From: Rhodoblastus sp963804045
GTDB taxonomy: Bacteria > Pseudomonadota > Alphaproteobacteria > Rhizobiales > Beijerinckiaceae
Direction of reading: 5' to 3'
Assembly: GCA_963804045.1 (NCBI GenBank)
Contig: CAWDOR010000038.1
Coordinates: 1 to 64,000 of the forward strand
DNA length: 64,000 nucleotides
Shown: piece after piece, positions 50,810 through 60,038 of the stretch
How positions within the stretch are numbered: the stretch's first letter is position 1
Layout: every line of letters starts with the position of its first letter
The notes under the pieces: generated by a model
Told to the model about the DNA's origin: nothing
What the model saw: the letters and a program-made list of their open reading frames with translations, nothing else
Databases searched by the model: none
Program-made: the position numbers and the translations under genes

Positions 50810-51298
50810 TCAGAACGCTTGGTACATGACGAAAGCGTCGACGTAGCCACAGACCGGATGGAAGAACGCCAAAGGTAAACGGCCGACAATCTCGAATCCC
50901 AGCGACTTCCAAAGCCGCACGGCGCGCTCGTTCGTGCTAACAACGAAGTTAAACTGCATCGCGCGATAGCCTCGCAACCGAGCAAGCTCCAGAGCGTTCT
51001 CGCACATTCTTCGCGCAACCCCTCGACCAGTGGCCGAAGAACTCGTCATGAAGCCGCAATTGCAGACATGCTTCCCACCACCGGCTTGGTTGGGCCGGAT
51101 ATAGTAAGTACCGAGAATGGCTCCGTTTTCCTCGGCGACGAACGTCTCCTTGTCGGATCCTAACCAATAGGCGAGCGCCTCGGCTTCGCTCATGTTGGGC
51201 TCAAGCGTGTAAGTTGAGCCTTCGCGAATGGTTGGAAGTATTATCGAGGCGATGGCTTTGGTATCGCCTGCTTCGGCATTCCTGATCAGCATGGTCAA
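50810..51298 (-). CDS. GNAT-family N-acetyltransferase
   Basis: The 162-aa protein fits a GNAT fold: MLIRNAEAGDTKAIASIILP, the acetyl-CoA loop ATGRGVARRMCENALELAR (motif R/Q-x-x-G-x-G/A), and NFVVSTNERAVRLWKSLGFE. It transfers acetyl groups from acetyl-CoA to an amine of unknown substrate. It lies in an island with the serine recombinase, between parS and the decarboxylase, with noticeably lower GC than neighbouring genes, so horizontal acquisition is possible. Confidence 0.85.
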   Translation of the reverse strand: MTMLIRNAEAGDTKAIASIILPTIREGSTYTLEPNMSEAEALAYWLGSDKETFVAEENGAILGTYYIRPNQAGGGKHVCNCGFMTSSSATGRGVARRMCENALELARLRGYRAMQFNFVVSTNERAVRLWKSLGFEIVGRLPLAFFHPVCGYVDAFVMYQAF

Positions 51299-51413
51299 GA
51301 ACTACACGACCATGATCTACGTCTGCAATGGGCTCGTTATGAGATGGCCGTCGACCTGATCAGGAAGGTCAGCAAAGAGCCGAACCCCGTCGTTCCCGCC
51401 GCGCCCTCAAACC

Positions 51414-51980
51414 TCATGCCGTCGCTCGGTAAATTGCGGCGGGGCTGACGCCGTAGGAGCGGGCAAGGTCGGCGACGGATTCGCCGTCTTTCCGTCTGCG
51501 CCGCGCTTCCTGCTTCTGCACTGCCGTCATTTTCGCCGGTCGCCCCATGTGCTGGCCGCGCAATTTGGCGCGGGCGCGGCCTTCGCCGGTGCGTGTGCGG
51601 ATTAAATCGCGCTCCACGTCCGCCAGGCCGCCGAGCACGGCAATCATGAGCCTGCCGGTGCTGGTCGATGTGTCCGCCCACGGTTCGGCAAGGCTGAGAA
51701 ACTGCCCACCCGCGTCGATGATCTTTTTGACGATGGCGAAAAGCTCGAACACGGATCGCGCCAAGCGGTCGATGCGCGTGACCACCACTTGATCGCCCGC
51801 CGTGATGGCTTTCAGGAGTTTGCCAAGCTCTTTGCGGTCGACCTTCGCGCCGGAAACCTTCTCGCGATAGACGCGCGAACAGCCAGCCTCCTTGAGCTGG
51901 TCGAGTTGCGCTTCAAGGGTTTGCCCGATGGTCGAGACGCGGGCGTAACCAAGGCGATTTGGGGCTGGACTATCGGACAT
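51414..51980 (-). CDS. serine recombinase (resolvase/invertase family)
   Basis: The 188-aa protein has the resolvase domain (LGYARVSTIGQTLEAQLDQL with catalytic Ser in YARVST, then DQVVVTRIDRLARSVFEL and GGLADVERDLIRTRTGEGRA) and a C-terminal HTH (SVADLARSYGVSPAAIYRAT). Such enzymes resolve Tn3-type cointegrates or invert DNA. ATG 51980 (MSDSPAPNR) is preferred to a frame from 52013. No Tn3 transposase or terminal repeats are visible, so the cargo element may be a remnant. Confidence 0.9.
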   Translation of the reverse strand: MSDSPAPNRLGYARVSTIGQTLEAQLDQLKEAGCSRVYREKVSGAKVDRKELGKLLKAITAGDQVVVTRIDRLARSVFELFAIVKKIIDAGGQFLSLAEPWADTSTSTGRLMIAVLGGLADVERDLIRTRTGEGRARAKLRGQHMGRPAKMTAVQKQEARRRRKDGESVADLARSYGVSPAAIYRATA

Positions 51981-52207
51981 ATCTTTCGAGAAGCGTAAGC
52001 CCTTGCCGCGCAAGGGTCAACGAATTTTCTCGAAAGTCGTGAGTTTTGAAATACGTTTTTTTTTGGCCGCGCGGCCGGGATGATCGCACGACAAGAGTCC
52101 GCTCTTAGCGCTGAGCCGCCTTTGCCGAAGGCGTCTGTGGAGGTCGCCTTGCCGCCAAAAATGGCCCCAACCGCAGGCAAGCTTGCCGCCTCCTCGTCCG
52201 GCCCGCT

Positions 52208-53847
52208 TTATTTATACAGCGCCTGAAAAGCGTTGTGCAGTTGGATCGCCAGCGGCGAGGCCGCGTCCGGGGGCGTGATCACTTCGATATAGACCCCGGT
52301 TTCGGCGCGGCCGGCCTGGTCCAGCGCCGCGTCGAACTGGGCGCAGGTCTCGACCCGCAGCACCAGCCAGCCGTCGCAGCCCATGGCCTTGACCAGATCG
52401 GCGTAGCGCCAGGGGGCTATGTCATTATAGGCGCTGGCGGGATCGCGGCACAGCAGCCGCTCGATCAGATAGCCCTGGTTGTTGATGAGGAAAATCACCG
52501 GCTTGGCGCCATAGCGGGCGAATTGGCCGAGTTCCTGCACGGTCATTTGATGGGCGCCGTCGCCGGTGACCAGCACCGTGCGCCGCTCCGGCGCCGCGAG
52601 CGCCGCGCCCAGCGCCGCCGGCGTCGCCCAGCCGATCGCGCCCCAAAGCGTCTGATTGTAGAAATTGGCGCCGCTGGGCATTTTGGCGAAGCCCAGGCCC
52701 ATCGAGGCCGTGCCGGTTTCGGCGATCAGAATGTCGCCCTCGCGCAAAAAACCGGCGAGGCGGGGATAAAGCGCCTCGGCGTCGATGGCGGCCGCGCCCG
52801 CGCCCCTGGCCTCGCCCAGCGAATGGGCGGCGAGGCGCCCCAGGCCCGGCGCGGCAGGCGGTCGCGCAGGGCGGCGATCAGATCGCCCATTTCGACGTTG
52901 AAGAAGGTCTTGGCCCCGACGCGGACGCGATGCCGGCCGATCCAGATGGTCTTGGCCGGATCGAGCCGCGAGGTGAAGGCGCCGGTGTTGAAATCGCTCA
53001 TCAGCGTGCCCACCGCCAGCACGATGTCGGCGCTTTCGACGCTCTCGCGCACCTCCGGTTGCATCAGCGCGCCGTCATACATGCCGAGATAGGCCTCATG
53101 GCCCTCGTCCAGCACGGATTTATCCATGAACATGGTGGCAAACGGCAGGCCCGTCGCGTCGATCAGCGCCCGCATCGCCGCCTGATGGCCGCCGCGCGCC
53201 ACCAGCAGACCCGGCAGCACGCAGGCGCTTTTGGCCGCGTCGACGGCGGCGCCAATGGCCTCCACCGCCGCCGCCAAAGCCTCGGCGTCGCTGCTCGGCG
53301 GGGCGATGGGCCGCGCCGAACCGACCATCGGACGCCCGGCGAGATCGGCGGGAAAGGCCATGTAAACCGGGCGCAGATGATAAAGCGCCTCGGCGATCAG
53401 CCTTTCCGTCTCATAGGCGACATTTTCCGGCGTCATCACCGCATGGGCGCAGACCACGGGCTCGGACATGCGGCGAAACAGATCATATTCGCCATTGCCC
53501 AGCGTGTGATGCATCAGCGCGCGGGATTCCTGCAGGACGATATTGGGCGCGCCGACCAGATGAAACACCGGCAATTGCTCGGCATAGGCCCCGGCGACGC
53601 CATTGAGCGCGCTGAGCTCGCCGACGCCATAGGTGGTGCACAGCGCGCCCGCGCCTTTTATGCGCGCATAGCCTTCCGCAGCGTAAGACGCGTTGAGCTC
53701 ATTGCCGCAGCCGATCCAGTTGATGTCCGGATGGGCGCTGATCGCGTCATTGACCGGAAAGGCGTAATCGCCGGGAACGCCGAAAACCTCGGTGACGCCA
53801 AGGTCGCGCAGCCGGTTCAGCACATGCTCGATGACGGTGACGCTCAT
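52208..53847 (-). pseudogene. thiamine-diphosphate 2-oxoacid decarboxylase (pyruvate/indolepyruvate type), frameshifted
   Basis: Two frames form one enzyme of about 546 aa. The first (from 53847, MSVTVIEHVLNRLRDLGVTE) has the cofactor glutamate in GNELNASYAAEGYA and the paired-histidine segment MHHTLGNGEYDLF of pyruvate decarboxylases. The second has VTGDGAHQMTVQELGQF with NNQGYLIERL, the ThDP-Mg motif, ending at 52208. Around 52855 one base is missing: the first frame reads LRDRLPRRAWGAS where the second reads LGRLAAHSLGEA. The enzyme would decarboxylate pyruvate or an aromatic 2-oxoacid to an aldehyde. All active-site blocks persist, so an assembly indel is quite possible. Confidence 0.85.
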
Positions 53848-53935
53848 GCCGCTGCTCCCGCCTTCAGGGACTCGCGCGTCCCTGAAGCAAAAGATGGACC
53901 TGGCGCGGCCCGGCGGCAAGAGCCCCGGCCGGGTT

Positions 53936-54304
53936 TCACTCGGCGCTGGGCGAGGCCAGTTCGGCGCGATGCTGGCGCGTGCGGTCGGTGACGAACAGAT
54001 GGTCGCCCTCGCGCTTGATTTCTACCGTGGCGGCGTCTTCGCCCAGCGCGCCGGGGGCGGAAAGCGTGGCGCTCTGGCCGTCCTTGAGCGCGGTCACGAC
54101 GCGGAACGGATGTCCCTCGCTGTCCAGCGTGGCGGTGACCTCGAAGGCGTCGCCCTTGGGCGCATAATAGATCGTGCCGTTGACATTCTTGAGCGAAATG
54201 GATTTGCCGGCATAGGCCCGCAATTCGCCAGCCTGGGAGGCGGCGCAAAAGCTGAGCAGGGCGGCGGCGGCGAGCATGTGACGGGCGGCGGTGGTCTTGG
54301 CCAT
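53936..54304 (-). CDS. small secreted hypothetical protein
   Basis: The 122-aa protein begins MAKTTAARHMLAAAALLSFC with a signal peptide cleaved after ASQA. The mature part (ELRAYAGKSISLKNVNGTIY, then HLFVTDRTRQHRAELASPSA) is beta-rich and has no recognised domain. The ATG at 54304 follows GGAGACTCCC-type sequence and fits the signal peptide. It lies upstream of the decarboxylase, same strand, and diverges from the haemoglobin gene. Confidence 0.65.
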   Translation of the reverse strand: MAKTTAARHMLAAAALLSFCAASQAGELRAYAGKSISLKNVNGTIYYAPKGDAFEVTATLDSEGHPFRVVTALKDGQSATLSAPGALGEDAATVEIKREGDHLFVTDRTRQHRAELASPSAE

Positions 54305-54370
54305 GGGAGTCTCCTGGCGGAATTGGAGTCCGAAAGCGCCCTCCCGGCATGGCGATTCGTCGGCAATCTC

Positions 54371-54384
54371 TTGATTTTTATCGA
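54371..54384. promoter_or_regulatory. FNR/NNR-like half-conserved box TTGAT-N4-ATCGA
   Basis: TTGATTTTTATCGA differs by one base from the FNR/DNR/NnrR consensus TTGAT-N4-ATCAA. It lies in the 297-bp region between the divergent secreted-protein and truncated-haemoglobin genes, a place where oxygen or NO control would make sense. One-mismatch boxes arise by chance often in a genome. Confidence 0.3.
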
Positions 54385-54601
54385 CACGCGCGCAACGTTT
54401 CCGCCTAAAGCATGGACCAGCCGGCCGCGCGCCGCAAGAAATTTGTTGCGGCGCAGCAAATTGCCGCATTGCAAGGCGGTTTTCGACGAGGCGCGACAAA
54501 TTTGTTCAATCCGGTCCCTGTTTGTCGCGCCAAAAGCCGTGCTTCCGCCCAAAAAACTGGCGCGGAAAATGCAATTCCTATTGTGTTTCGGGAGGGACGC
54601 C

Positions 54602-55423
54602 ATGACTGAACCCGCGCCTAAAGCGCCCGGCCATTCGCCAACGGCGGCCCTGCCGCGCGCCGGGGCGACCGAGATTTCCCTGGCCGGCTTCGCCTTCTCC
54701 GCCGGCGGCGCCGCGCCCGCGCCCGGCCTGTTCGTCCTCACCCGCCGCATCGGCGATCTGCTCTATCCGGTCCTGCTCGGCGAGGGCGAAAACATCGCGG
54801 CGGCGCTGGCCGCGCTGAACGCCGAGGACCCCGCGCTGTCCAAGGGGCTGGCCGACGGGTTTTTCGTCATGCCGCGCGCCAGCGCCCGGCAGCGCCAGCA
54901 TATTTTGCGTGAACTGATCGGCAAGTTTAACCCGCCGCTCAACATCGAGGGCCGCAAGGGCCGCGCGGCGGCCGAAATCGCCGCTCTGGTCCAGGACCGC
55001 GCCGAAGGCGAGTTCCCCGTCGAAACGGCTTTCGCCGATGAGCCGGTCGAGGTCTCCGAAGAGGAGCTGAATCGTCTGGTCCGCCAGTTCTACGGCAAGG
55101 CTCTCCAGGACGAGCTGATCGGCCCGGTGTTCAACAGTCACGTCAGCGACTGGGAGCACCATTTTGAAATCGTGCAGAATTTCTGGTCGCGGGCGATGCG
55201 CGGCACCAGCCGCTATCAGGGCAGTCCCTTCGCCCCGCATCTGGGCATGAAGCTCAAGCCCGAGTTTTTCACCCGCTGGGTGGCGCTGTTCCGCGAGACC
55301 GCGACCGAAGTGCTCAAGCCAGCGGCGGCGCGTTCCGCCATCGCCCGGGCCGAACATATGAGCAAGGCTTTTCAGGCGGGGCTGTTTCCGCTGAATTTCT
55401 CCGGCGGAGACAAGGTCGCATGA
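54602..55423 (+). CDS. group III truncated haemoglobin with unknown N-terminal domain
   Basis: The 273-aa protein has a C-terminal group III truncated haemoglobin (about residues 145-268): FYGKALQDELIGPVFNSHVS, FEIVQNFWSRAMRGTSRYQG, then PHLGMKLKPEFFTRWVALF, where the His of PHLG corresponds to the proximal haem ligand. The first 140 residues form an additional domain (ISLAGFAFSAGGAAPAPGLF, LTRRIGDLLYPVLLGEGENI, FFVMPRASARQRQHILRELI) that is not part of known single-domain trHbIII proteins and that I cannot name. The family binds O2 or NO. It is coupled (ATGA) to a cysteine-cluster protein. Confidence 0.82.
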   Translation: MTEPAPKAPGHSPTAALPRAGATEISLAGFAFSAGGAAPAPGLFVLTRRIGDLLYPVLLGEGENIAAALAALNAEDPALSKGLADGFFVMPRASARQRQHILRELIGKFNPPLNIEGRKGRAAAEIAALVQDRAEGEFPVETAFADEPVEVSEEELNRLVRQFYGKALQDELIGPVFNSHVSDWEHHFEIVQNFWSRAMRGTSRYQGSPFAPHLGMKLKPEFFTRWVALFRETATEVLKPAAARSAIARAEHMSKAFQAGLFPLNFSGGDKVA

Positions 55424-56175
55424 GCCAGGGGCCGGGGAATGCTCAGGACAATAGCGCCGAAAATTTCTTCATCGCCTTGCGCAAGAGTTTCGGCGAGACG
55501 ATTCGCGCCGGCAAGGGCCAGTCGCGGCTGATCGACGCGCTCGCCGGCCAGGCCATCGAACTGTTCGAGCGCAACGCCGAAATCCAGAGCGAGGGCCAGC
55601 CGGCGCCCGCCTGCTGTCGCGGCTGCGACACGTGCTGCTGCCTGGAGGTCACCGCGACCGCGCCGGAGATTTTCCTCGCCGCGCGCTTTTTGCGGCTGAC
55701 GGCGCCGGCCTTCGCCGCCCATGGCGTCGCCTTCAAGAGCCTGATCTCCTCCTGCTGCGCCGACAACAAGGGCAAGGACCAGCAGGCGCGCTTCGCCTCG
55801 CGGCAAATGTGCCCCTTCATCATCGGCGGGGCCTGCGCGATTTATTCGGTGCGCACGCTCGCCTGTCGCGGCCATGTCGGCTTCGACCGCGCCGCCTGCG
55901 AGGCGGCGGCGCGCGGCGAGGATGTCGAGGCTCTGGTCTCGGGCGCCCACAAGGGCGTGCGCGTCTTGGTGCAGGGCGCGCTTCAGGCGGCCTTGCGCGA
56001 CGGCGGCCTCGACTGGGGCGCGAGCGATTTTCTCTCCGGCCTGGAGCGCGCCCTCGAAGACCCGGAGGCGGAAGCGCGCTGGCTGCGCGGCGAAAAGGTT
56101 TTCGACGACCTGCGCATCGACGCGGAGGCGGGGCGCAGCCTCGCCGAATTCTGCGACAGCCTGCCGAAGGCTTGA
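55420..56175 (+). CDS. YkgJ-family cysteine cluster protein
   Basis: The 251-aa protein has the cysteine clusters of the YkgJ/UPF0153 zinc/iron-chelating family: CCRGCDTCCCLEV, LISSCCADN, CPFIIGGACAIYSVRTLACRG. Family members bind a metal or iron-sulphur centre; function is not established. It overlaps the haemoglobin gene by four bases, suggesting joint action, perhaps in metal, oxygen or NO handling (inference). Confidence 0.8.
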   Translation: MSQGPGNAQDNSAENFFIALRKSFGETIRAGKGQSRLIDALAGQAIELFERNAEIQSEGQPAPACCRGCDTCCCLEVTATAPEIFLAARFLRLTAPAFAAHGVAFKSLISSCCADNKGKDQQARFASRQMCPFIIGGACAIYSVRTLACRGHVGFDRAACEAAARGEDVEALVSGAHKGVRVLVQGALQAALRDGGLDWGASDFLSGLERALEDPEAEARWLRGEKVFDDLRIDAEAGRSLAEFCDSLPKA

Positions 56176-56358
56176 TTTCCGTCATCCAGGCTTGCGCGAA
56201 GTTGGCGATTGCTTAACCGCGCCGGCCAAAAGGGGCGGCGGCGACGCAATCGCAGGTTGTGTTTTGGCTTTTTCCGAACAGAATTGACCTCGGCGTTTTC
56301 GGTGAGTCGCGCGGCGACTCCGGAGCGATCCCGCGACAGCGATGAAGAGGTCTCGACG

Positions 56359-56565
56359 ATGAGAATTTCAGCCCGCAATTCCATCCCCGGCAAGCTTGTC
56401 GAAATCCGCAGGAGCACGAATACGTCCCATCTCGACATCGCCATCGTCGGCACGATTCTGACGGCGGAAGTCTCCAACGAGACGGTCGAGGAGCTCGATC
56501 TCAAGATCGGCGACAGGGTCTATGCCGTGGTCAAGCCCGGCGACATCATGATCGCCATGGATTAA
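56359..56565 (+). CDS. mop: TOBE-domain molybdenum-pterin-binding protein
   Basis: The 68-aa protein is a single TOBE/Mop domain (MRISARNSIPGKLVEIRRST, then GTILTAEVSNETVEELDLKI and GDRVYAVVKPGDIMIAMD). Mop proteins bind molybdate and store or buffer it for molybdoenzymes. The ATG at 56359 gives the canonical start; the frame extends upstream only as shadow. About 180 bases separate it from the YkgJ gene. No molybdate transporter gene is adjacent. Confidence 0.9.
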   Translation: MRISARNSIPGKLVEIRRSTNTSHLDIAIVGTILTAEVSNETVEELDLKIGDRVYAVVKPGDIMIAMD

Positions 56566-56681
56566 TCGCCTCGGCGAAAAAATCTTAAACGTCTCTTAGC
56601 GAAATACACGCAAAAGTTGTAATCGGATTGCGCCGAAAGCGCCGCCCCGAGGGGGGTGGGCGGCGCAACGGGGACGAGATC

Positions 56682-58778
56682 GTGTCGGAAGAGAACGCCA
56701 GCGCGACAATCGCGGCTTTGCGTGCGGCGGCGCGCGCCGAAAAACGCCGGGCCGAAGCGGCGGAAGCGCAATTGCGGCAATTGCGCGAGGCCGTCGACGC
56801 CATGCCCGAGGGCATGGCGCTGTTCGACGCGCAGGACCGCTATGTCTTCTGGAACGGCGCCTATGCGCGTATCTATGCGGCGGCGGGCGACGAGTTGAAA
56901 ATCGGCGGCTCGTTCCGCGCCGTGGTGGAGGCGCTGACCCGGGCGCGCTCCTATCGCCTGGCACCCGAGGCCGAACAGGCCTGGATCGCCGAGCGGCTGC
57001 GCCGCCACGCCGAGCGCAGCGACAATTTCGAACAGAGGATGGCCGACGGCTCGACCGTCAGGGTCGCCGAGCGGGCGCTCAGCGGCGGCGGCGCGGTCGG
57101 CGTCCATATCGACATTTCCGAATTGATCGAGCGCGAAAGGTCGCTGACCGCGCTGCTGGAAAACAATCCGATCCCGGCCTATCTGGCGGATCGCGAGAGC
57201 CTGCGCTTTCTCCAGGTCAATCAGGCGGCGGTGGATTTCTACGGCTATAGCCGCGAACAGTTTCTCGCCATGACCATGCTCGACATTCGTCCGCCCGAAG
57301 AGCGCCCGCGCGTGCTGGAGGTCGTCAGGACGCTGGACGCCAAGATCATGAGCGGCGGCGAATTCGTGCATTTGAAGGCCAATGGCGAAAGGGTCGATGT
57401 CGCCATCCATTCGCGCCGGATCGATTATCGCGGCGCCGATTGCCTCGTCGTCGCCGTGGTCGATCTCAGCGAGCGCCGCGCCCGCGAAAAGCAGATCGCC
57501 CATATCACCCATCATGACGCGCTGACCGGCCTGCACAATCGCCGGGCCTTCGCCGAGCGGCTGGAGGCCTGCGTCGCGCGGGCCGAGGCCGGCGGCGAGG
57601 CTTTCGCCCTGATCGCCATCGATCTCGACCGTTTCAAGGAGACCAACGAGCTTTTCGGCGCCGAGATCGGCGACGCCCTGCTGCAACAGGCGGCGGCGCG
57701 TTTCGCCGCCGCCGCCGCGCCGGCCTTTGTCGCCCGCGTCGCCAGCGACGAATTCGTGGTGCTGCTGGAACAGCGCGCCGACCGGGGCCGCTGCGCGGTT
57801 CTGGGGGAAAAGCTGCGTCGCGAGGCGGCGCGCGCCTACGATCTCGACGAATTGCGCCTGGAGCTGGGCGCCAGCCTCGGCGTCGCCATCTTTCCCGGCG
57901 ACGGGCCGGCGCGCGAGCTTTACGCCCAGGCCAGCGCCGCCCTGGCGCAGGCCAAGGCGGAAGGCCGCAATATGCTGGTGTTTTACGACGGCGCCTTGGG
58001 CGCCGCCGCGCGGGCGCGCCAGCAGCTGTTGCACGATCTGAAACAGGCCGTGGCGCGCGAGCAGTTCGAGGTCTGGTTGCAGCCGCAGGCCGATCTCAGC
58101 GGCGCGGTGATCGGCTATGAGGCCTTGCTGCGCTGGCGCCATCCGACGCGCGGGCTGGTGCCGCCGGACCAGTTCATTCCGCTGGCGGAAGAAAACGGCC
58201 TGATCGTCGAGATCGACCGCTGGACCTTGCGCCAATGCTGCCGCGAGGCCGCGCTGTGGCGCAACGATCTGCACGTCGCCGTGAATATTTCAGCGCTGCA
58301 TTTCGGCGAAGACGATTTCGTCGATACGGTCCGCGCCGTCTTGCGCGAAACCGGCATGCCGCCGCATCGGCTGGAGCTGGAAGTGACCGAGAGCGTGCTG
58401 GTCGAGGATTCCGACGCGGCCTCGGCGATTCTGCGCAAGCTGAAGGGACTGGGCGTGACCCTGGCGCTGGACGATTTCGGCGCCGGCTATTCTTCGCTCG
58501 CCTATCTGCAGAACCTGCCCTTCGACCGGCTGAAGATCGACCGCTCCTTCATTTTCAGCCTCAAGCGCGTCGGCAAGTCGCGCGCCATCGTCCGCGCCAT
58601 TGTCGAACTGGGCCGGGGCCTTGGCCTGCAAGTGATCGCCGAGGGCGTGGAAACCCGCGCCCAGCTCGCCATATTGCGCGAGACCGGCTGCACGCAATTC
58701 CAGGGCTATCTGCTCGGCCGTCCGGCGCCGCTGGAGGAACAGGCGGTGTTGGCGCGCAGGCCGGGCACGGCGGCTTAA
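56682..58778 (+). CDS. PAS-PAS-GGDEF-EAL cyclic-di-GMP protein with degenerate GGDEF
   Basis: The 698-aa protein has a coiled-coil start, two PAS domains (about residues 40-130 and 140-260), a GGDEF domain and an EAL domain. The cyclase signature reads VASDEFVVLL, lacking both Gly residues of GGDEF, so cyclase activity is probably lost. The EAL domain is complete: YEALLRWRHP, ELEVTESV, LDDFGAGYSSLAYLQ, KIDRSF and AEGVET, so phosphodiesterase activity is likely. GTG 56682 is chosen because a GGGGACGAG ribosome binding site precedes it; TTG 56628 is an alternative. It converges with ecsC. Confidence 0.9.
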   Translation: MSEENASATIAALRAAARAEKRRAEAAEAQLRQLREAVDAMPEGMALFDAQDRYVFWNGAYARIYAAAGDELKIGGSFRAVVEALTRARSYRLAPEAEQAWIAERLRRHAERSDNFEQRMADGSTVRVAERALSGGGAVGVHIDISELIERERSLTALLENNPIPAYLADRESLRFLQVNQAAVDFYGYSREQFLAMTMLDIRPPEERPRVLEVVRTLDAKIMSGGEFVHLKANGERVDVAIHSRRIDYRGADCLVVAVVDLSERRAREKQIAHITHHDALTGLHNRRAFAERLEACVARAEAGGEAFALIAIDLDRFKETNELFGAEIGDALLQQAAARFAAAAAPAFVARVASDEFVVLLEQRADRGRCAVLGEKLRREAARAYDLDELRLELGASLGVAIFPGDGPARELYAQASAALAQAKAEGRNMLVFYDGALGAAARARQQLLHDLKQAVAREQFEVWLQPQADLSGAVIGYEALLRWRHPTRGLVPPDQFIPLAEENGLIVEIDRWTLRQCCREAALWRNDLHVAVNISALHFGEDDFVDTVRAVLRETGMPPHRLELEVTESVLVEDSDAASAILRKLKGLGVTLALDDFGAGYSSLAYLQNLPFDRLKIDRSFIFSLKRVGKSRAIVRAIVELGRGLGLQVIAEGVETRAQLAILRETGCTQFQGYLLGRPAPLEEQAVLARRPGTAA

Positions 58779-58808
58779 GCCGCCGCGGGAAAATTGTTCC
58801 ACCGCGGC

Positions 58809-59678
58809 CTAAGCCGCCGGCGTGACGATCTCGTCGGGCGTGCGCGCGCTGGCGATGCGCTGATATTCGGTTTTGACCAGATCCGCGCCATATTTGCGCT
58901 CCAGCCGGCGCACGGCGAAATGGCCCTTCGCCAGCGACTGGAAATGTTCGATGAAGGCCAGGTTGACCGCCGCGCCGCCGAGCGCGCCGAGCAGCGGCGT
59001 CGCCTGCGCCAGGAATTTCTGGCTGACCACCACGCCAAAGCGCGAGGCGATTTGCGCGGTGAGTTTCACCAGCGCCGGCGCGGTCTCGTCGATGAGGCCC
59101 CGGCTGGCGATATAGCGGGCCGCTTCGCTGATGCTGCGCGCCATCAGCCCGCGCAGGACGAAATAGCCGGATTCGGCGATGTCCGCGCCGGCGGGGCGGC
59201 CGTCGAGGGCGAAAACCTCCAGACAGGCCAGCGCCGACTCCGGCTGGCGCAAATCCTCGCCCTCCGCGCGGGCGATGTCGGCGATGGAGCGCAGCATGAT
59301 GCCCGTGGACACCGGCAGCTCGAAGGGCAGGCTGGCGAGGCCCAGCGCGCCGCCGGCGGCTCCGGAGGCCGCGACCATGGCCTTGTGGGCGCGGGCGCTG
59401 GCCAGCCGCGCGGGAGCGTCGGTCTGGATCGGCCTGCCCTGGAGACTGGCGAGCGCGCCGCGCAGGCTCAGGCGCATGGCGGCCACGGCGGCCTTGTTGA
59501 CGACCGCCGAAGCCTTGGCGGGCACGAACTGGCCGGCGAGGCTGACCTGGCGGCCAATGGTCGCCGCCAGCCGGGTCACCAGACTGCTTTTCTCCAGCCG
59601 CCGCACCGCATCCATCAGCGCGGCGTGGTCGGCGGAGGACATGTTGGCGGCGGCGGCCGGAGTCTGCTGATCGTCCAT
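58809..59678 (-). CDS. EcsC family protein
   Basis: The 289-aa protein matches the EcsC family: AAVAAMRLSLRGAL, ALGLASLPFELPVSTGIMLR, SAALACLEVFAL-type sequence and TPLLGALGGAAVNLAFIEHF. Named after a Bacillus ecs-operon gene, the family is found alone in many Proteobacteria and has hydrophobic helices and uncertain function. ATG 59678 is preferred over TTG 59684. It converges with the EAL gene and diverges from the duplicated peptidase genes. Confidence 0.85.
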   Translation of the reverse strand: MDDQQTPAAAANMSSADHAALMDAVRRLEKSSLVTRLAATIGRQVSLAGQFVPAKASAVVNKAAVAAMRLSLRGALASLQGRPIQTDAPARLASARAHKAMVAASGAAGGALGLASLPFELPVSTGIMLRSIADIARAEGEDLRQPESALACLEVFALDGRPAGADIAESGYFVLRGLMARSISEAARYIASRGLIDETAPALVKLTAQIASRFGVVVSQKFLAQATPLLGALGGAAVNLAFIEHFQSLAKGHFAVRRLERKYGADLVKTEYQRIASARTPDEIVTPAA

Positions 59679-59771
59679 TGCCAATTTCCTCTGGCGTCCG
59701 GCTCGCGCCGGCTCCGGACAAAGATGGGCTTTGCCGCGAAGGAATCAAGTTTCTTGCGTCACGGCGGCGGA

Positions 59772-59893
59772 AATTAACCGCGATTCGGCCCGCCAAGTAA
59801 AAGAACAGCCTTTCCGAGAATTAACCCGCGTCGGTTACGAGTTCGGCAACCATGGCTGTGTCGACGGAAAAGTCTCGCCTTAATACGCATTAA
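59772..59893. promoter_or_regulatory. TTAACC-rich upstream region, possible CtrA sites
   Basis: ATTAACC motifs occur three times (about 59774, 59820 and 59890), the last as TTAATACGCATTAACC. CtrA of Alphaproteobacteria binds TTAA-N7-TTAA and TTAACC-type sites; here the spacing is six, so agreement is partial. The same array is duplicated at 60730-60848. The 360-base stretch between EcsC and the peptidase has no gene. Confidence 0.35.
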
Positions 59894-60038
59894 CCCGGCT
59901 CCGGCGGCGCTGGCAAAGCTTTGTTAGACTTAATCGCTTTCGCGACAAAAATGAATGGATTTGCGTAAAATGCGAGAGTTTGACTTCAATACCCTCCAAT
60001 AGGGCGCGGGCATACTTCCCTCATCAAAGGGGAACGAC

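Noticed and set aside
50331..50846. 171-aa plus-strand frame in the parS intergenic region
   Set aside because: Low-complexity Arg/Lys/Ser content, no start context, overlaps the GNAT gene end.
51284..51448. short plus-strand frame ending MPSLGKLRRG between GNAT and the serine recombinase
   Set aside because: It reads plausibly (RYEMAVDLIRKVSKEP) and could be the end of a disrupted gene, but it is antisense to GNAT upstream and too short to support.
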